This document shows, piece after piece, positions 32,880 through 43,780 of a stretch of 64,000 nt of DNA. The stretch spans positions 352,909,267 through 352,973,266 of the forward strand of contig NC_053040.3 of assembly GCF_002575655.3 (NCBI RefSeq), given 5' to 3'. Position 1 is the stretch's first letter; each line of letters opens with the position of its first letter. The position numbers and the translations under genes are program-made. The notes under the pieces are model-generated. The model made no database searches. It saw nothing but the letters and a program-made list of their open reading frames with translations, and had not been told where the DNA came from. This stretch comes from Aegilops tauschii subsp. strangulata. Its lineage: Eukaryota; Streptophyta; Magnoliopsida; Poales; Poaceae.

Positions 32880-35675
32880 ATGGCTAGCGTTCCCAGTTCT
32901 TCCTCCCGTCCCCACGGCTCCGAAAAAGGCGACTGGGAGTGATGCTCCATATCCCACGATCAGCTAGTTAAGCTCCAAACTCAGGGATTTCTTCCCCCCG
33001 CGGATCTAGTCCCTGTTCGGGCAGGATTGACCTCCTTCTCTGGCGATGCCCTGGCGAAAAATTTCCCCAGTCCAACTAGGGGGGAACGGGTGTGCTTCGT
33101 TTCCTATTTGTTAAGAGGCGTCGGATTCCAGTCCACCCTTTCCTCTGAGGACTCCTGGAGTATTATGGCGTCCAACTGCACAACCTCACGCCGGCCTCAA
33201 TCCTGCACATCGCGGGTTTTGTTGCTCTTTGCGAGCTATTCCTGGGCTATGAGGCCCACTTTGATTTATGGAGAAAGCTATTCTCCCTTGTCCCTCGCAC
33301 CCAAAAGGGATCTATATTCGAGGTGGGCAGTGCCGAGGTGTGGCGCATAGCCGGGACTGGATACCTGTCCGGCACACCGAAGAAGGCATCCGAAGAGTGG
33401 CCCTCAAAGTGGTTCTATATTGAGGACGTCGCTCTCCCCGACCCAACCCGAATGGGTCTTTCCGAGTTTTCCAGTGCTCCATTGAAGAAACGCCACAGCT
33501 GGCGCCCTCGGAGCCTCGAGGAGGAAGATAGCGCGGAAGTCCATCAGTTAATGGGCAAGATAAGGGTACTCGCCCAGTCCGGATTATCAATAATCGAGGT
33601 AATGGCGACTTCCATAGTGCGGGGTGTGCAGCCGCTCCAGTTCAGAGGGCTCCCTATGGCACTATAATGGGGAAGATGACGCCTCACGCTGCGGTCGGAA
33701 GGGTCCGGACACCCCTGCCGCCTTGGCCAAAATATTGGGCGAACTGTATAAAGGGGAAAAAGAGGAGTTCACTCATCTTAAATGCCGAGATGGATTTTCC
33801 ATGTGTAGTCCTCCAAGTTGGGTGAGTTTTAATCCCACCACTTTACTCAATCCTCTCCCTGAGTCATGTTTAATTGACATTAGCCCATCCATTTGTAACA
33901 GGAATGGCGGAAGGTTACTGCGGGGATCCATAGCCCCACTCCACAGCCAGAGGATCATAACCTGGACCTTGACCCCGGATTCGAAGAGGATCCGGACATA
34001 TTTGTAGAGCTCGAGGAGGGAGTATTCTACCAGGCGAACTATGACGGCACAGAAGTGGCCATCATGGCCGACTATCCCGACCTCCTTCCTGCCTCGCATG
34101 TAAGTAATCGGGAGATATCTCCTTCAAAAGAGCTTCCTCATTGCACCTCACCCATCGCACTGTTTCGTCCTCCAAAGGGGAGGCACTCGACGCGTCATGC
34201 TGCACCGGAGGCATCTCCTAAGGGAGCGGCGCCCGCGCCGGGCACGTCTTCGAAGAGGAAGGCAAATGACAATACGGCAGAGCCTTCATCAAAGAGGTAT
34301 GGCTTTTGTTCAAATATGCCCCCTGGCAGTCACATCAAACTGTGACATTGTCCGCTATGTCTTATCAGGAAGAGCGTTCACCGGACTATGTCCCGGGATC
34401 CTACCGATCGTGCCTCCACCAGTCAGGTTCCAGACCCCGCCTCTAGGGCGGGGGTTGACACGGGAGCGGCACTGGACTGTCCTACTTCAGAGGATTCAGA
34501 TAATGTATCCATCACGAACTCTGAAGTGGAGAGCGGCATGAATCATCGGCGCCGGAGGGCCATTCTGCGTGACCCCGGTTTTACAAAAGAGGCATTCAAT
34601 GCCTTCAGCTCGGCTGATGCATACATCCGAGCTGCTCGGGATGGGCTTACCAGAGCCACATACCAGCATTTGAAAGATATGCGGGTAAGTACGAATTGTA
34701 CAGATCTAGTAATCATGTACCAGTAGCCCCCGAGACTTGAAACAGTTGAAACAACTGATTTAAGGATCGTTGTATAATCAGGTACTCACAGAGAAGAATA
34801 ACATGCTGTCTCAGGAGCTGGAAAAGTGTCGAACTCAGTTAGCTGTTGTTACCACCGAATTGGAGAAGTCCAAGGAGGCACCGTCTGGTAATGTTCCCCT
34901 CCATCAAGAAAATAATAATTATATACCAGCAATATTAATACTGTTGTTTTTCCCATGGCAGGATCGTTAGATCAACTGAAGGAGGCACTGAAAGCCGCGC
35001 AAGCGGGTGAACAAGAAGCCAAAAGGCAACTGGCCGCGGGCGAACGTGTGCTAACACGGGTCAGGGATGATAAAAACAAGCTGCAAGATTCCAACACCCT
35101 GCTGGGCGAAGAACTAAAAGATGTGCGAGCCCAGCTGGCTGACTCCGTGAAGGAAAATAAGAGGCTACGAGGCGGCATATTCAGTATGCTTTCGAACTTG
35201 CCTCCATGTAATTCGGCGAGGAAAGGAACTGACAGATTTATGTCTGCGGGTATGCTGACTGGCCATCCCGAAGAGGAAATGTCTGGATATCAAGGCGACC
35301 TGCTACAAGCTGTCCCAAATGCACGAGCGAGCTCGGCAAGCAATGCAGAGTGTTGCCAAGGCTTTATGGCCACCCGCCTCCCCTCCAGGAAGTATGGAGG
35401 AGCTCGTGAAGCTATTCAAAGGAGCACGGCGGTGTTTTCGATTATGGAAGATATTGACCTGCCGAGAAGGTGCGCGAGAGGCCTGGGCCATGGTGAAAAC
35501 ATGGTATACCAAGCTTGATCCGAATCATATGGCCCGGGTCGGACCTCTAGGGTCAGATGGAAAATAAATTCCAGTTAGTTTGGTATATGACCAAGTAAAG
35601 ATAGCCGCCAAATATTCCCAACAGGATTGTAAGCTAGACAGCCTGTTAGACGGCATAGAGAAAGAAGTTTTTTAG
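32880..35675 (+). pseudogene. Antisense gene of Fatima-type element: PF04195-like domain plus coiled coil, with introns
   Basis: It lies on the strand opposite gag-pol, between integrase and the 3' LTR. The ATG is at 32880. The N-terminal half has the plant 'putative gypsy type transposon' domain (LEYYGVQLHNLTPASILHI, GFVALCELFLGYEAHFDLWR, then KASEEWPSKWFYIED). The frame then jumps across GT-AG introns I place at 33822-33901, 34297-34368, 34685-34781 and 34888-34961. Exon 5 encodes a long coiled coil (LKEALKAAQAGEQEAKRQL) and ends at TAG 35673-35675. Breaks are TGA at 32938-32940, a frameshift near 33115, and another near 33660. Function unknown; a role in regulation or host interaction is only a guess. 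Confidence 0.75.
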
Positions 35676-36344
35676 TCCAAGTGACTATGTACTTCCATTG
35701 ACATATTTGTCCCTAGCCGGATTGTAAAACAATTGTCATGGCAGACCTTTTCGCTTTGACCTCTGGACCCGAAGGTGCGGAGTGTTTCCGGATACCGGAG
35801 CGGTAATATAGACCGGGGTATGCGTGGAAACCAAGCGTAGGGGTCATAGTTGCTTGAACAGACAAGGTGTATCCGGCTAGCTATGTTATATTACATTGTG
35901 ATTGTAAGAAACATCTTCCAGGGAGAATAGTTCCATTAAGGGTTCCTTTCCCTGGGTGAACATGCGTTAGTGTGCATGCCCGAACTATGATTGAAAGAAT
36001 TGCAGTATACGTAACATCTGGGGGTTCATAGTGTAATGAGTGTAAAACGTCTTTAGTCCGCCGACCTAATATTCCCTTAAGAATGCTAGCTTTCGGCTTC
36101 ACCCAGTCTGAGGTACACGTCCAGATGACCCAGCTGTAACAATCGCAGAGGAGCTCCCTTTATGCCCTAGCCGAACAAACGGGAACGTAGGGCATAAGCA
36201 CGGGAGCCAGGCAACCCAGCTTTGCCAAAACTTAAGTCATAACGGTGCATATAATGGCGAAGAAAAGGTACATATGAGGAAAGAACACATATGTGGTGAG
36301 CTTGATGCTCAAGAAGTAATAATAAGCTTATGTAAAAGAAGCCC
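35676..36344. other. Spacer between the antisense gene and integrase in the Fatima-type element
   Basis: The 3' untranslated region shared by two convergent genes (the antisense gene from the left, gag-pol from the right). I see no ORF or repeat of note. Confidence 0.5.
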
Positions 36345-37430
36345 TCATGTATTATTGGCATGTACATTTAAGGATGTGTACGTCGTAGGTGTGCGGGCTA
36401 GCCGCACAAGAGCTATAGAGCTAAAAAAATTAAAGAGAGAAAAAATGGAAACAAAGGGAGGAGAAGACGAACAAAGAGTCCACCTCTGGGCATAGAATCT
36501 TCGGAGTCTGGCGGCATTCCACGGGTTCGGCTCTAAGCGATTGTCCGATGCATCACGCAGGCGGTACGCTCCTCCAGTGAGAACTTCATCTATAATGAAG
36601 GGACCCTCCCACTTGGGCTTGAGTTTGTCCTTTGTCTTTTCTGGCAAGCGTAGAACGAGTTCACCAACATTATAAGTCTTGGCCCGCACTTCTCTGCTTT
36701 GGTATCTGCAAGCCTGTTGTTGATAGAATGCGGAACGGGCTTTTGCAACGTCGCGCTCCTCCTCCAGGGCATCTAAACTGTCTTGCCGATCAAGCTCGGC
36801 CTCTATCTCTTCATACATGCGCACTCGAGGTGAGTCATGAATAGTGTCGCAGGGCAAAACGGCCTCTGCGCCATACACCATGAAGAATGGTGTGTATCCG
36901 GTACTGTGATTGGGCGTGGTCCGCCGCCCCCAGAGTACGGAGTCGAGCTCCTCGACCCAGTGCTTGTCTGATTCTTTGAAAGACCGCACTAGTCTGGGTT
37001 TAATGCCGCTCATGATAAGACCATTGGCTCGTTCGACTTGACCGTTTGTTTGTGGGTGATAGACAGAGGCATAATCAAGCTTAATGCCCAGGTTAGCACA
37101 CCAAGTTTTCACTTCATCGACTGTAAAGTTGGAGCCATTATCGGTGATGATGCTGTGTGGGACACCATAACGGTGCACGACACCGGACATAAAGTCTATC
37201 ACTGGTCCGGCTTCGGCCGCTTTAACTGGTTTGGCCTCTATCCATTTGGTGAATTTATCCACCATGACCAGTAGATATTTTTTCTTATGGCTTCCTCCTT
37301 TAAGGGGACCGACCATATCAGGTCCCCAGACCGCGAAAGGCTAGGTAATGGGGATTGTTTGAAGAGCAGTAGGCGGCATATGGCTTTGATTGGCGAAAAG
37401 CTGGCATCTGACAGAACGTTGGACAAGGTC
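36345..37430 (-). pseudogene. Integrase core and C-terminus of Fatima-type element
   Basis: An open ORF of 323 codons from 37316 holds the core after the first Asp (GPDMVGPL lies just upstream of its ATG), the second Asp in ITDNGSNF (about residue 59), the Glu in NGQVERANG (about 95), and a C-terminal domain ending in WNAARLRRFYAQ. The three catalytic residues survive. The zinc-finger region is in the preceding ORF (37431-38144), separated by a TGA near 37431 and a frameshift. Confidence 0.88.
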
Positions 37431-38483
37431 CTATGCATCTGCTCGGGTCATCGGCCAAAAGAAACATGTGCGGAAGGCCTTACTTATAAGTGCCCGAGCC
37501 GCGGCGTGGTGACCGCCGAGACCAGCATGGATTTTGGCCAGGAGCTGCCATCCCTCCTCTTCGGAGATACATCTTTGAAGGACTCCGGTAGCACTTTTCT
37601 TGTAGAGCTCTCCATCATGGACCTTATAGGCTTTTGAGCGCCGAACAATGCAGCGAGCCTCATTCTGGTCCTCGGGGAGCTCTCGCCTATTAAGATAGGC
37701 CAAGAAGGGCTCGGTCCATGGGGCAATTACTGCCATTATTAGATGGGCCAATGGTGTGATTTCGGTGGCTGAGCCCCCGACGATATCGGTATTGTGTTCG
37801 GAATCTAGGGGTATAATCAGATCCGGACTAGTATTGCCGCTCTCATCCTGCCACACCATGGACGGCTTAAAAAGCCTTTCTAAGAAGATGTTAGGCGGGA
37901 CGGGGTCACGCTTGGCGCCCATGCGAGCAAGGACATCCGCCGCTTGACTACTTTCTCGAGCCACATGATGAAACTCGATTCCCTCGAACCGAGCTGATAT
38001 TTTGAGTATGGCGTTACGATAGGCTGCCATTTTTGGATCTTTGGCATAAAAGTCTCCGTTTATTTGGGATATTGTGAGATTTGAATCTCCGCGCACCTCC
38101 AGGCGTTGTATGCCCATGGAGGCAGCCATCCGAAGACCGTGCAATAAGGCCTCGTATTCGGCTGCATTGTTGGAGTCTGTGTATAATATTTGAAGTACGT
38201 ACTAGACTGTGTCTCCAGTGGGGGATGTTAAGACAACGCCCGCTCCTAAGCCGGCCAACATTTTAGAGCCATCGAAGTGCATGACCCAGTTGGAGTATGT
38301 ACCGTACTCTTTAGGGAGTTCGGCCTCCGTCCATTCGGCGATGAAGTCGGCCAATACCTGGGATTTAATGGCTCGGCGTGGCTTGTATGTTATGTCGAAT
38401 GGCAGGAGCTCAATGGCCCACTTGGCAATCCGGCCTGTAGCATCGCGGTTGTTGATTATGTCATTGAGTACTTCGGAAGCCAC
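37431..38483 (-). pseudogene. Archaeal-like RNase H and integrase zinc finger of Fatima-type element
   Basis: Two ORFs separated by a TAG (38202-38204). They show TYSNWVMHFDGSKM (first Asp), AEYEALLHGL (Glu, just upstream of the second ORF's ATG), VRGDSNLTI (Asp) and ESSQAADVLA (last Asp). The integrase N-terminal zinc finger (KIHAGLGGHHAAARALI) follows. This second RNase H places the element in the Tat lineage. Confidence 0.82.
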
Positions 38484-38510
38484 CGTGATCGAGCACTCTT
38501 GGAAGTAGTG

Positions 38511-39026
38511 TCATAGCTTCCAGGATGCCATGAAGACCGCATATGCTATCTTTTGGTAATGAGGGTACCGGCATTTGCATGGTGTGAGGATAGTGGATAT
38601 GTAGTATGCCGGTTTCTGAAGTGGGAATTTGTGTTCGTCCTCCTCTCGCTCGACGACGAGCACTGCACTCACCACCTGGTGAGTTGCCGAGATGTATAAT
38701 AACATGGGTTCGCCGACGTTCGGCGCGGCCAGGATTGGGTTGCTTGCTAAAAGAGCCTTTATTTCTTCCGGTCCGGCCGTTGCCGCATCCGTCCACTCGA
38801 AGTGGTCGGTGCGTCGGAGAAGGCGATAAAGTGGCAATGCTTTTTCTCCTAATCTGGAGATAAAGCGGCTTAAAGCTTCCACGCATCCGACTAGTTTTTG
38901 GACCTGTTTAAGGTCTCTTGGTATAGCCAATTGTGACAAAGCTCGGATTTTGGCTGGATTTCCCTCAATTCCTCTATTGGAAACGATGAAGCCCAACAGT
39001 TTTCCAGTGGGACGCCGAAAACACAC
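38511..39026 (-). pseudogene. RT connection and Ty3 RNase H of Fatima-type element
   Basis: 171 codons with GKLLGFIVSNRGIEGNP, CVEALSRFISRLGEKALPLY, PMLLYISATHQVVSAVL and KPAYYISTILTP. It ends at a stop where HYFQ should follow. It overlaps the RT ORF in another frame, so a frameshift lies near 39000. Confidence 0.85.
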
Positions 39027-39478
39027 TTGTCCGGATTGAGCTTGATGTCATATGTGAGACGTAGGTCGTCTATTAGTGACTCAACATGCTTAGTCTTGTT
39101 GACTATGTCGTCCACATATGCTTCAACTGTCTTGCCGATTTGTTTCTCCAGGCATTTTTGAATCATGCGTTGGTAGGTGGCACCGGCGTTTTTGATCCCG
39201 AAGGGCATAGTGTTGAAGCAGAAAGGCCCATATGGGGTAATGAATGTTGTTGCGGCTTGATCAGACTCGTTCATTTTGATCTGATGGAATCCAGAGTATG
39301 CATCGAGGAAACACAGTGAGTCGTGTCCTGCAACAGCATCGATAATCTGATCGATGCGGGGGAGGGGGAAGGGATCCTTAGGGCAGGCCTTGTTGAGGTC
39401 TTTGAAATCGACACACAGGCGCCAGGATTTATCCTTCTTTAGCACCATCACCAGGTTTGCTAGCCAGTCTGGGTGTTT
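38891..39478 (-). pseudogene. Reverse transcriptase of Fatima-type element
   Basis: Palm blocks LCVDFKDLNKACPKDPFPLP, FLDAYSGFHQI, MPFGIKNAGATYQR and the active site AYVDDIV (Asp pair near residues 114-115 of the ORF from 39451). The upstream junction with the protease ORF is a TGA at 39485-39487, where the family has Arg, consistent with a CGA to TGA change. A frameshift after VFGVPLEN ends the correct frame. Confidence 0.87.
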
Positions 39479-39484
39479 TATTTC

Positions 39485-40480
39485 TCAGATGAATCCGACC
39501 TCGATTAACTTGGCTAGCTCCTCCCCCATAGCTTGTCGTTTGGGTTCAGAAAAGCGCCGCAGTGTTTGCTTGACCGGCTTATATCCCTTCAATATATTGA
39601 GGCTGTGTTCGGCTAACCTGCGTGGGATTCCTGGCACATCAGAAGGGTGCCAGGCGAATATGTCCCAGTTCTCGCGCAGGAACTCTCGTAGTGCGGCGTC
39701 AACCGTTGGGTCCAGTTGTGCCCTGATGGAAGCTGTTTTCTTGGGGTCCGTAGGGTGGACTTGAAATTTGACTATTTCGTCTGCTGGTTTAAAGGAGGTG
39801 GATTTGGGTCGCTTATCCAGGATTACGTCGTCCCTATCCACCGTGGAGTGTAGTGCGGTTAACTCTTCGGCCGCGAGGGCCTCGGACAGTGCCTCGAGGG
39901 CCAGGGATGCGGTTTTGTTTTCGGCGTGGAGTGCTATGTCCGGATCACTGCTGAGAGTGATAATACCATTGGGCCCGGGAATCTTGAGCTTCATATACCC
40001 GTAATGCGTTATCGCTTGAAAGTGCATGAATGCGTCTCGCCCCAACAGGGCGTGATATCCACTATTGAAAGGGGCCACTTGGAAGGTTATCTCTTCGGAC
40101 CGATAGTTCTACAGCGTGCCGAATACCACGTCGAGTGTGATTTTCCCCGCGCATCGCGCCTCCCGTCTGGGAATGATTCCTTGGAAGGTCGTGCTACTTT
40201 GCTTGATGCGGCTCCTGTCTATTTCCATTTTATTGAGTGTGTCCTCATAGATGAGGTTTAGTCCATTGCCGCCGTCCATGAGCACTTTCGTGAGCCAAAA
40301 GCCGTCCACAATTGGATTGAGGACCAAGGAGGCTGGTGCCCGGACTGTCCTGAATTTTGGTTCGTCACTGGCATTGAAAGTTATGGCCATGTCGTTCCAG
40401 GGGTTTTGCTGTGACTTGGCAGACTTCGGCGAGGTCGCGGAGCGCCCTCTTGCGCCGATTGTTTGAAGTGAAAGTCTCAA
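39485..40480 (-). pseudogene. Aspartic protease and linker of Fatima-type element
   Basis: Two ORFs (40480-40109 and 40078-39485). The protease motif KVLMDGGNGLNLIYE is in the first; FSSGYHALLGR-like sequence (here FNSGYHALLGRDAF) opens the second, followed by the acidic linker and DIFAWHPSDVPGIPR at the RT boundary. A small lesion near 40100 separates them. Confidence 0.83.
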
Positions 40481-40486
40481 AGGCCG

Positions 40487-41530
40487 TCAATACTCTAAAT
40501 TCGTCGTTTTCCGGGGGGTGTTGCTCTGAGGTGTTTTGGTGAGGATATCCTCGCCGCTCTTGGCCACTTGCCAGAGTATCCAACATGCTCTAAGGCTGTG
40601 GGTTGGCATTGTATCCGGTGTTGTATGTATTTTGCATGGCCTATCGAGCCATCCCTCCAGAACAGTTCCGCGTCCCGTAATGAGCTTAGTTTTATTCACT
40701 ATGGGGTCGGGTGCGCCGCGAGGGTGCATCCTTTTTGTCCGCCAGAGGGGTTGAGTGAAGACTGGTGGTTCCCAGCAAGCTGTCTGAGTTTTCCAGGCGC
40801 TTTCCATTGCGCAGTACTTATGTACTATGGTCGCCAAGTCAGCAAAGTGTAATACGCGACGGTGGTTGATGGCGTTGAGGATTCCTTCGTCCGTGCAATT
40901 ATTGCAGAATACTGAAATTGCGTCCTCGTCGCGGCAATCTTTAATCTTGTCTTTGACAAGGAGGAATCTGGCCCAAAAGTGATGGACTGTTTAAATGAGA
41001 CTACTGTCGTACGTACATGAGATCGCATATATCCGGAGGGCCGGAATTGCTTGGCGAATATTGCTTCTGGTGGGTGGGTGGCTTTAAATCCGAAACCTGA
41101 CCCGATGTAGAATCCGGAGTTTGAAAAACTTCCGAGTTTATTAGTCCAGGCTCCGGGATGTCAGATGATTTCCCAGGCTTGGCGCCTGGTTCGAAGTTCG
41201 GAGTGTCATCCCGCAAACGGGTGTCCGACTCTTGGAGCTCGGAAATCCGGACATGGCTTTTCTTCAACGTAGGGGAGGAGTTGTTGTTTTGTTCCTCTAC
41301 GACCGCTATCTAATGGGTGATCGGCAGAGATTTGACTTCTCTCTGATCGGGTTTAAGACCAATCTGATCATAGTCTGTAGCGACTCCATGGCGGTGATGT
41401 GATCCAAAAGTTCGTTTAAAGATGACAACTCCGCAGGATCCATCCATTTGGAGTATCCGGAGTCCACACGAAGACGATTTTCGATGACCTGAGAAGTCAT
41501 CGTTGGCTTAACGGCCGAACGGGCGGCCAT
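40487..41530 (-). pseudogene. Gag of Fatima-type element (heavily broken)
   Basis: Fragments in several frames. MAARSAVKPTMTSQVIENRL starts at 41530; a middle part lies at 41267-41001; the Gag core appears partly out of frame at 41028-40825; and MATIVHKYCAMESAWKTQ with the HPRGAPDPI block lies at 40837-40487. At least three lesions are needed to connect them. It is the most decayed part of the element. Confidence 0.72.
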
Positions 41531-41642
41531 GGTAAAGCTGCCCAGCCGGAGGCTTTAGCCTGAGGCCAGGGCTCCTCCGGAGGTGATACCGTCCTTGATG
41601 ACAAGGCGAGCCATCGACCCTATCGTCAACGTCACAGTGGAA

Positions 41643-41661
41643 CTCTCAATGAAAGCACCCA
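41643..41661 (-). other. Candidate primer-binding site of Fatima-type element
   Basis: The - strand sequence directly after the 5' LTR begins TGGGTGCTTTCATTGAGAG. Position and TGG start fit a PBS; I cannot name the tRNA. Confidence 0.5.
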
Positions 41662-42132
41662 TGTCGGTGTCGAAACCGGCGGATCTCGGGTAGGGGGCCC
41701 CAAACTGTGCGTCTAAGGTCGATGGTAACAGGAGACGGGGGACACGATGTTTGCCCAGGTTCAGGCCCTCTTGATGAAGGTAATACCCTACTTCCTACTT
41801 GATTGATCTTGGTGAATATGAGAATTACAAGAGTTGATCTACCACGAGATCGTAATGGCTAAACCCTAGACGTCTAGCCTGTATGATTATGATTGCCTCT
41901 ACGGACTAAACCCTCCGGTTTATATAGACACCGGAGGGGCCTAGGGTTGTACAAAGTCGGTTTACAGAGGAAGGAATCTACATATCCGAATGCGAAGCTT
42001 GCCATCCACGCAAAGGAGAGTCCCATCCGGACACGGGAAGAAATCTTCTGTCTTGCATCTTCATAGCCCATCAGTTCGGCCAATGTCATATAGGCCGGAT
42101 GCCCGAGGACCCCTTAATCCAGGACTCCCTCA
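41662..42132 (-). repeat. 5' LTR of Fatima-type element (471 bp)
   Basis: It pairs with 32085-32554. The - strand TATA region (CTATATAAACC) lies near 41918-41928; the 3' LTR has a substituted version. Confidence 0.92.
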
Positions 42133-42137
42133 GTGAC
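42133..42137. repeat. TSD (right) of Fatima-type element
   Basis: GTGAC, matched with one change by 32080-32084. Confidence 0.85.
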
Positions 42138-42468
42138 CCATTGATCTATAAAAGGAGTCCCATGGCAACCGTAGAAAGGGTTAGAAGGTTGGATAACTCA
42201 CACCCCCATACGCGCGTAGTCACTGCTGGCCCAAGGCAACTCCTGCCGGGCAAGTGTACTACGCTCCACCACCACCTTTTCCACCATCAATCCACCAAAG
42301 CAGGAGTAGGGTTTTATGCCTCATGGCGGCCCAAACCTGGGTAAAATTGCTTGTGTGCTCCCTGCTGCGCTGCCCCACGCTCGTCTGCTCTTTGTGCAAC
42401 GCGTCGCCCCCCTGCCGAACCTGCAAGGGGCCTCCTGGTCCCTTAGGTAGCCGTGGTTTCCCGCGATA
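42138..42468 (+). repeat. 3' LTR of gypsy D, second piece (331 bp)
   Basis: It resumes the LTR at CCATTGATCTATAAAAG and ends CCGCGATA (canonical CA mutated). With 31495-32084 it makes 921 bp. Confidence 0.88.
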
Positions 42469-42473
42469 TCTAC
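42469..42473. repeat. TSD (right) of gypsy D
   Basis: TCTAC, matched by 22789-22793. Confidence 0.75.
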
Positions 42474-42477
42474 CTCT

Positions 42478-42487
42478 CTATATATAG
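42478..42487 (-). promoter_or_regulatory. TATA box of copia C LTR
   Basis: CTATATATAG on the - strand, about nine bases from the gypsy D insertion point, so D separates the TATA box from the transcript start. Confidence 0.6.
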
Positions 42488-43780
42488 GGGGAAGGGAGGA
42501 GGAGGAGGCACCTTAGATCCAATCTAGGAGTGGCGGCCAAGGCAGATGGGATCTCCCCTAGGGTGACTTGCCCCCCAAGCTGGGAGGTGGGAAGTCCTAG
42601 GGGGTTCCCCCAACCCTCCTGGTTACGTGAGAGGGGGTGAGGGGGCGCTCAGCCCCTTAGTGGGCTGGTTTGCCCCCTCCCCTTGGCCCATGGGGCTCCC
42701 AACACTTGCCGGGGCCCCCTGAAACCCCTTTCGGTGACGCTGGTCATCACCCGGTACCCCCGGAACAATTCCGGACTCCAATACCCTTCTTCCAATATAT
42801 CGATCTTCACCTCCGGACTATTCCGGAGTTCCTCGTCACATCTAGGATCTCATCCGGGACTCCGAAAAACCTCCGGTAACCACCATAATGACTCAACTAT
42901 ACTTATATCGTCACCAAACGTTAAGTGTGTAGACCATGTGGGTTCGAGAACTATGCAGACATGACCGAGAGACCTCTACGGTCAATAACCAATAGCGGGA
43001 CCTGGATGCCCATATTGGTTCCTACATATTCTACGAAGATCTTATCGGTTGAACCTCAATGTCAAGGATTCAGCTAATACCGTATGTAGTTCCCTTTGTC
43101 TATCGGTATGTTACTTGCCCGAGATTCGATCGTCGGTATCTCCATACCTAGTTCAATCTCGTTACCGGCAAGTCTCTTTACTCGTTCCGTAATACAAGAT
43201 CCCGTGACTAACTCATTGGTCACACTGCTTGCAAGCTCATTGTGATGCTGTATTACTGAGTGGGCCCTGAGATACCTCTCCGTCATACGGAGTGACCAAT
43301 CCCAGTCTTGATCCATGCCAACTCAACAGACACCCTCGAAGATACCTGTAGAGCACCTTTATAGTCACCCAATTATGTTGCGACTTTTGGTACACACAAG
43401 GTACTCCTCCGGTGTCAGCGAGTTGCATGATCTCATGGTCATAGGAACATATACTTGACATTCAGAAAATGATAGCAATAAACTTGACATGATCATATGC
43501 TATGTTCATAGTTTGGGTCTTGTCCATCACATCATTCTCCTAATGATGTGATCCCATTACCAAATGACAACTCATGTCCATGACTAGGAAACCATAGCCA
43601 TCTTTGGTCAACGAGCTAGTCCGGTAGAGGCTCACTAGGGACACGTTGTTGTCTATGTATCCACACATGTATTTGAGTTTCCGATCAATACAATTCTAGC
43701 ATGGATAGTAAACGATTATCATGAACAAGGAAATATGATAATAACCAATTTATTATTGCCTCTAGGGCATATTTCCAACA

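Larger units (their letters stand above)
32085..42132 (-). mobile_element. Fatima-type gypsy element (Tat lineage), complete ends
   Basis: A 10,048-bp element with LTRs of 470 and 471 bp and a 5-bp TSD. The order on the - strand is LTR, PBS, gag, protease, RT, RNase H, archaeal-like RNase H, integrase, then a gene on the opposite strand, PPT and LTR. The LTR ends (TGTCGGTGT...CCTCA on the + strand) match the Triticeae family I know as Fatima. I count 24 substitutions and one indel between the two LTRs, mostly transitions. Confidence 0.9.
22794..42468 (+). mobile_element. Gypsy element D (Tat lineage), split by a Fatima-type insertion
   Basis: The order is 5' LTR (22794-23714), leader, gag, protease, RT, RNase H, a second archaeal-like RNase H, integrase, a long 3' region and a 3' LTR in two pieces (31495-32084 and 42138-42468). 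The pieces sum to 921 bp, the 5' LTR length. The second RNase H domain marks the Tat lineage. Its target is the 5' LTR of copia C. Several nonsense codons and a frameshift disable pol. The expected PBS after the 5' LTR is missing. Family not identified. Confidence 0.88.
10051..43780 (-). mobile_element. Copia element C (BARE/Angela type), 5' half, split by four insertions
   Basis: On the - strand the host element reads: 5' LTR (43780-42469, then 22793-22343), degenerate primer-binding site, leader (22342-20951, then 10754 to about 10453) and the start of gag (about 10452-10051). At 10050 the long-LTR gypsy cuts gag. Insertions inside it are the Sabrina-type element, the hAT MITE, gypsy D (with Fatima) and the long-LTR gypsy. 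Joining pieces across each TSD restores a continuous leader and an LTR of about 1,758 bp. The element is itself inserted in the antisense gene of gypsy E at 43780/43781. Its 3' half would lie left of the window. Confidence 0.85.
42469..43780 (-). repeat. 5' LTR of copia C, upstream piece (U3 and promoter)
   Basis: On the - strand it starts at 43780 with TGTTGGAAATATGCCCTAG, the classic BARE/Angela LTR start, and runs to the gypsy D insertion. With 22343-22793 it forms an LTR of about 1,758 bp. Its U3 is alignable to the + strand LTR at 421-1700. Confidence 0.9.

Noticed and set aside
34100..34105. GTAAGT as a further splice donor in the Fatima antisense gene
   Set aside because: The reading frame runs through it into a plausible Lys/Pro-rich linker up to 34296, so an intron here is not needed.
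22343..43780. Copia C LTR as a solo LTR
   Set aside because: The five bases on each side (GCCAC and TTTTC) do not match, and a degenerate PBS, leader and gag follow on the left. It is the 5' LTR of a longer element.
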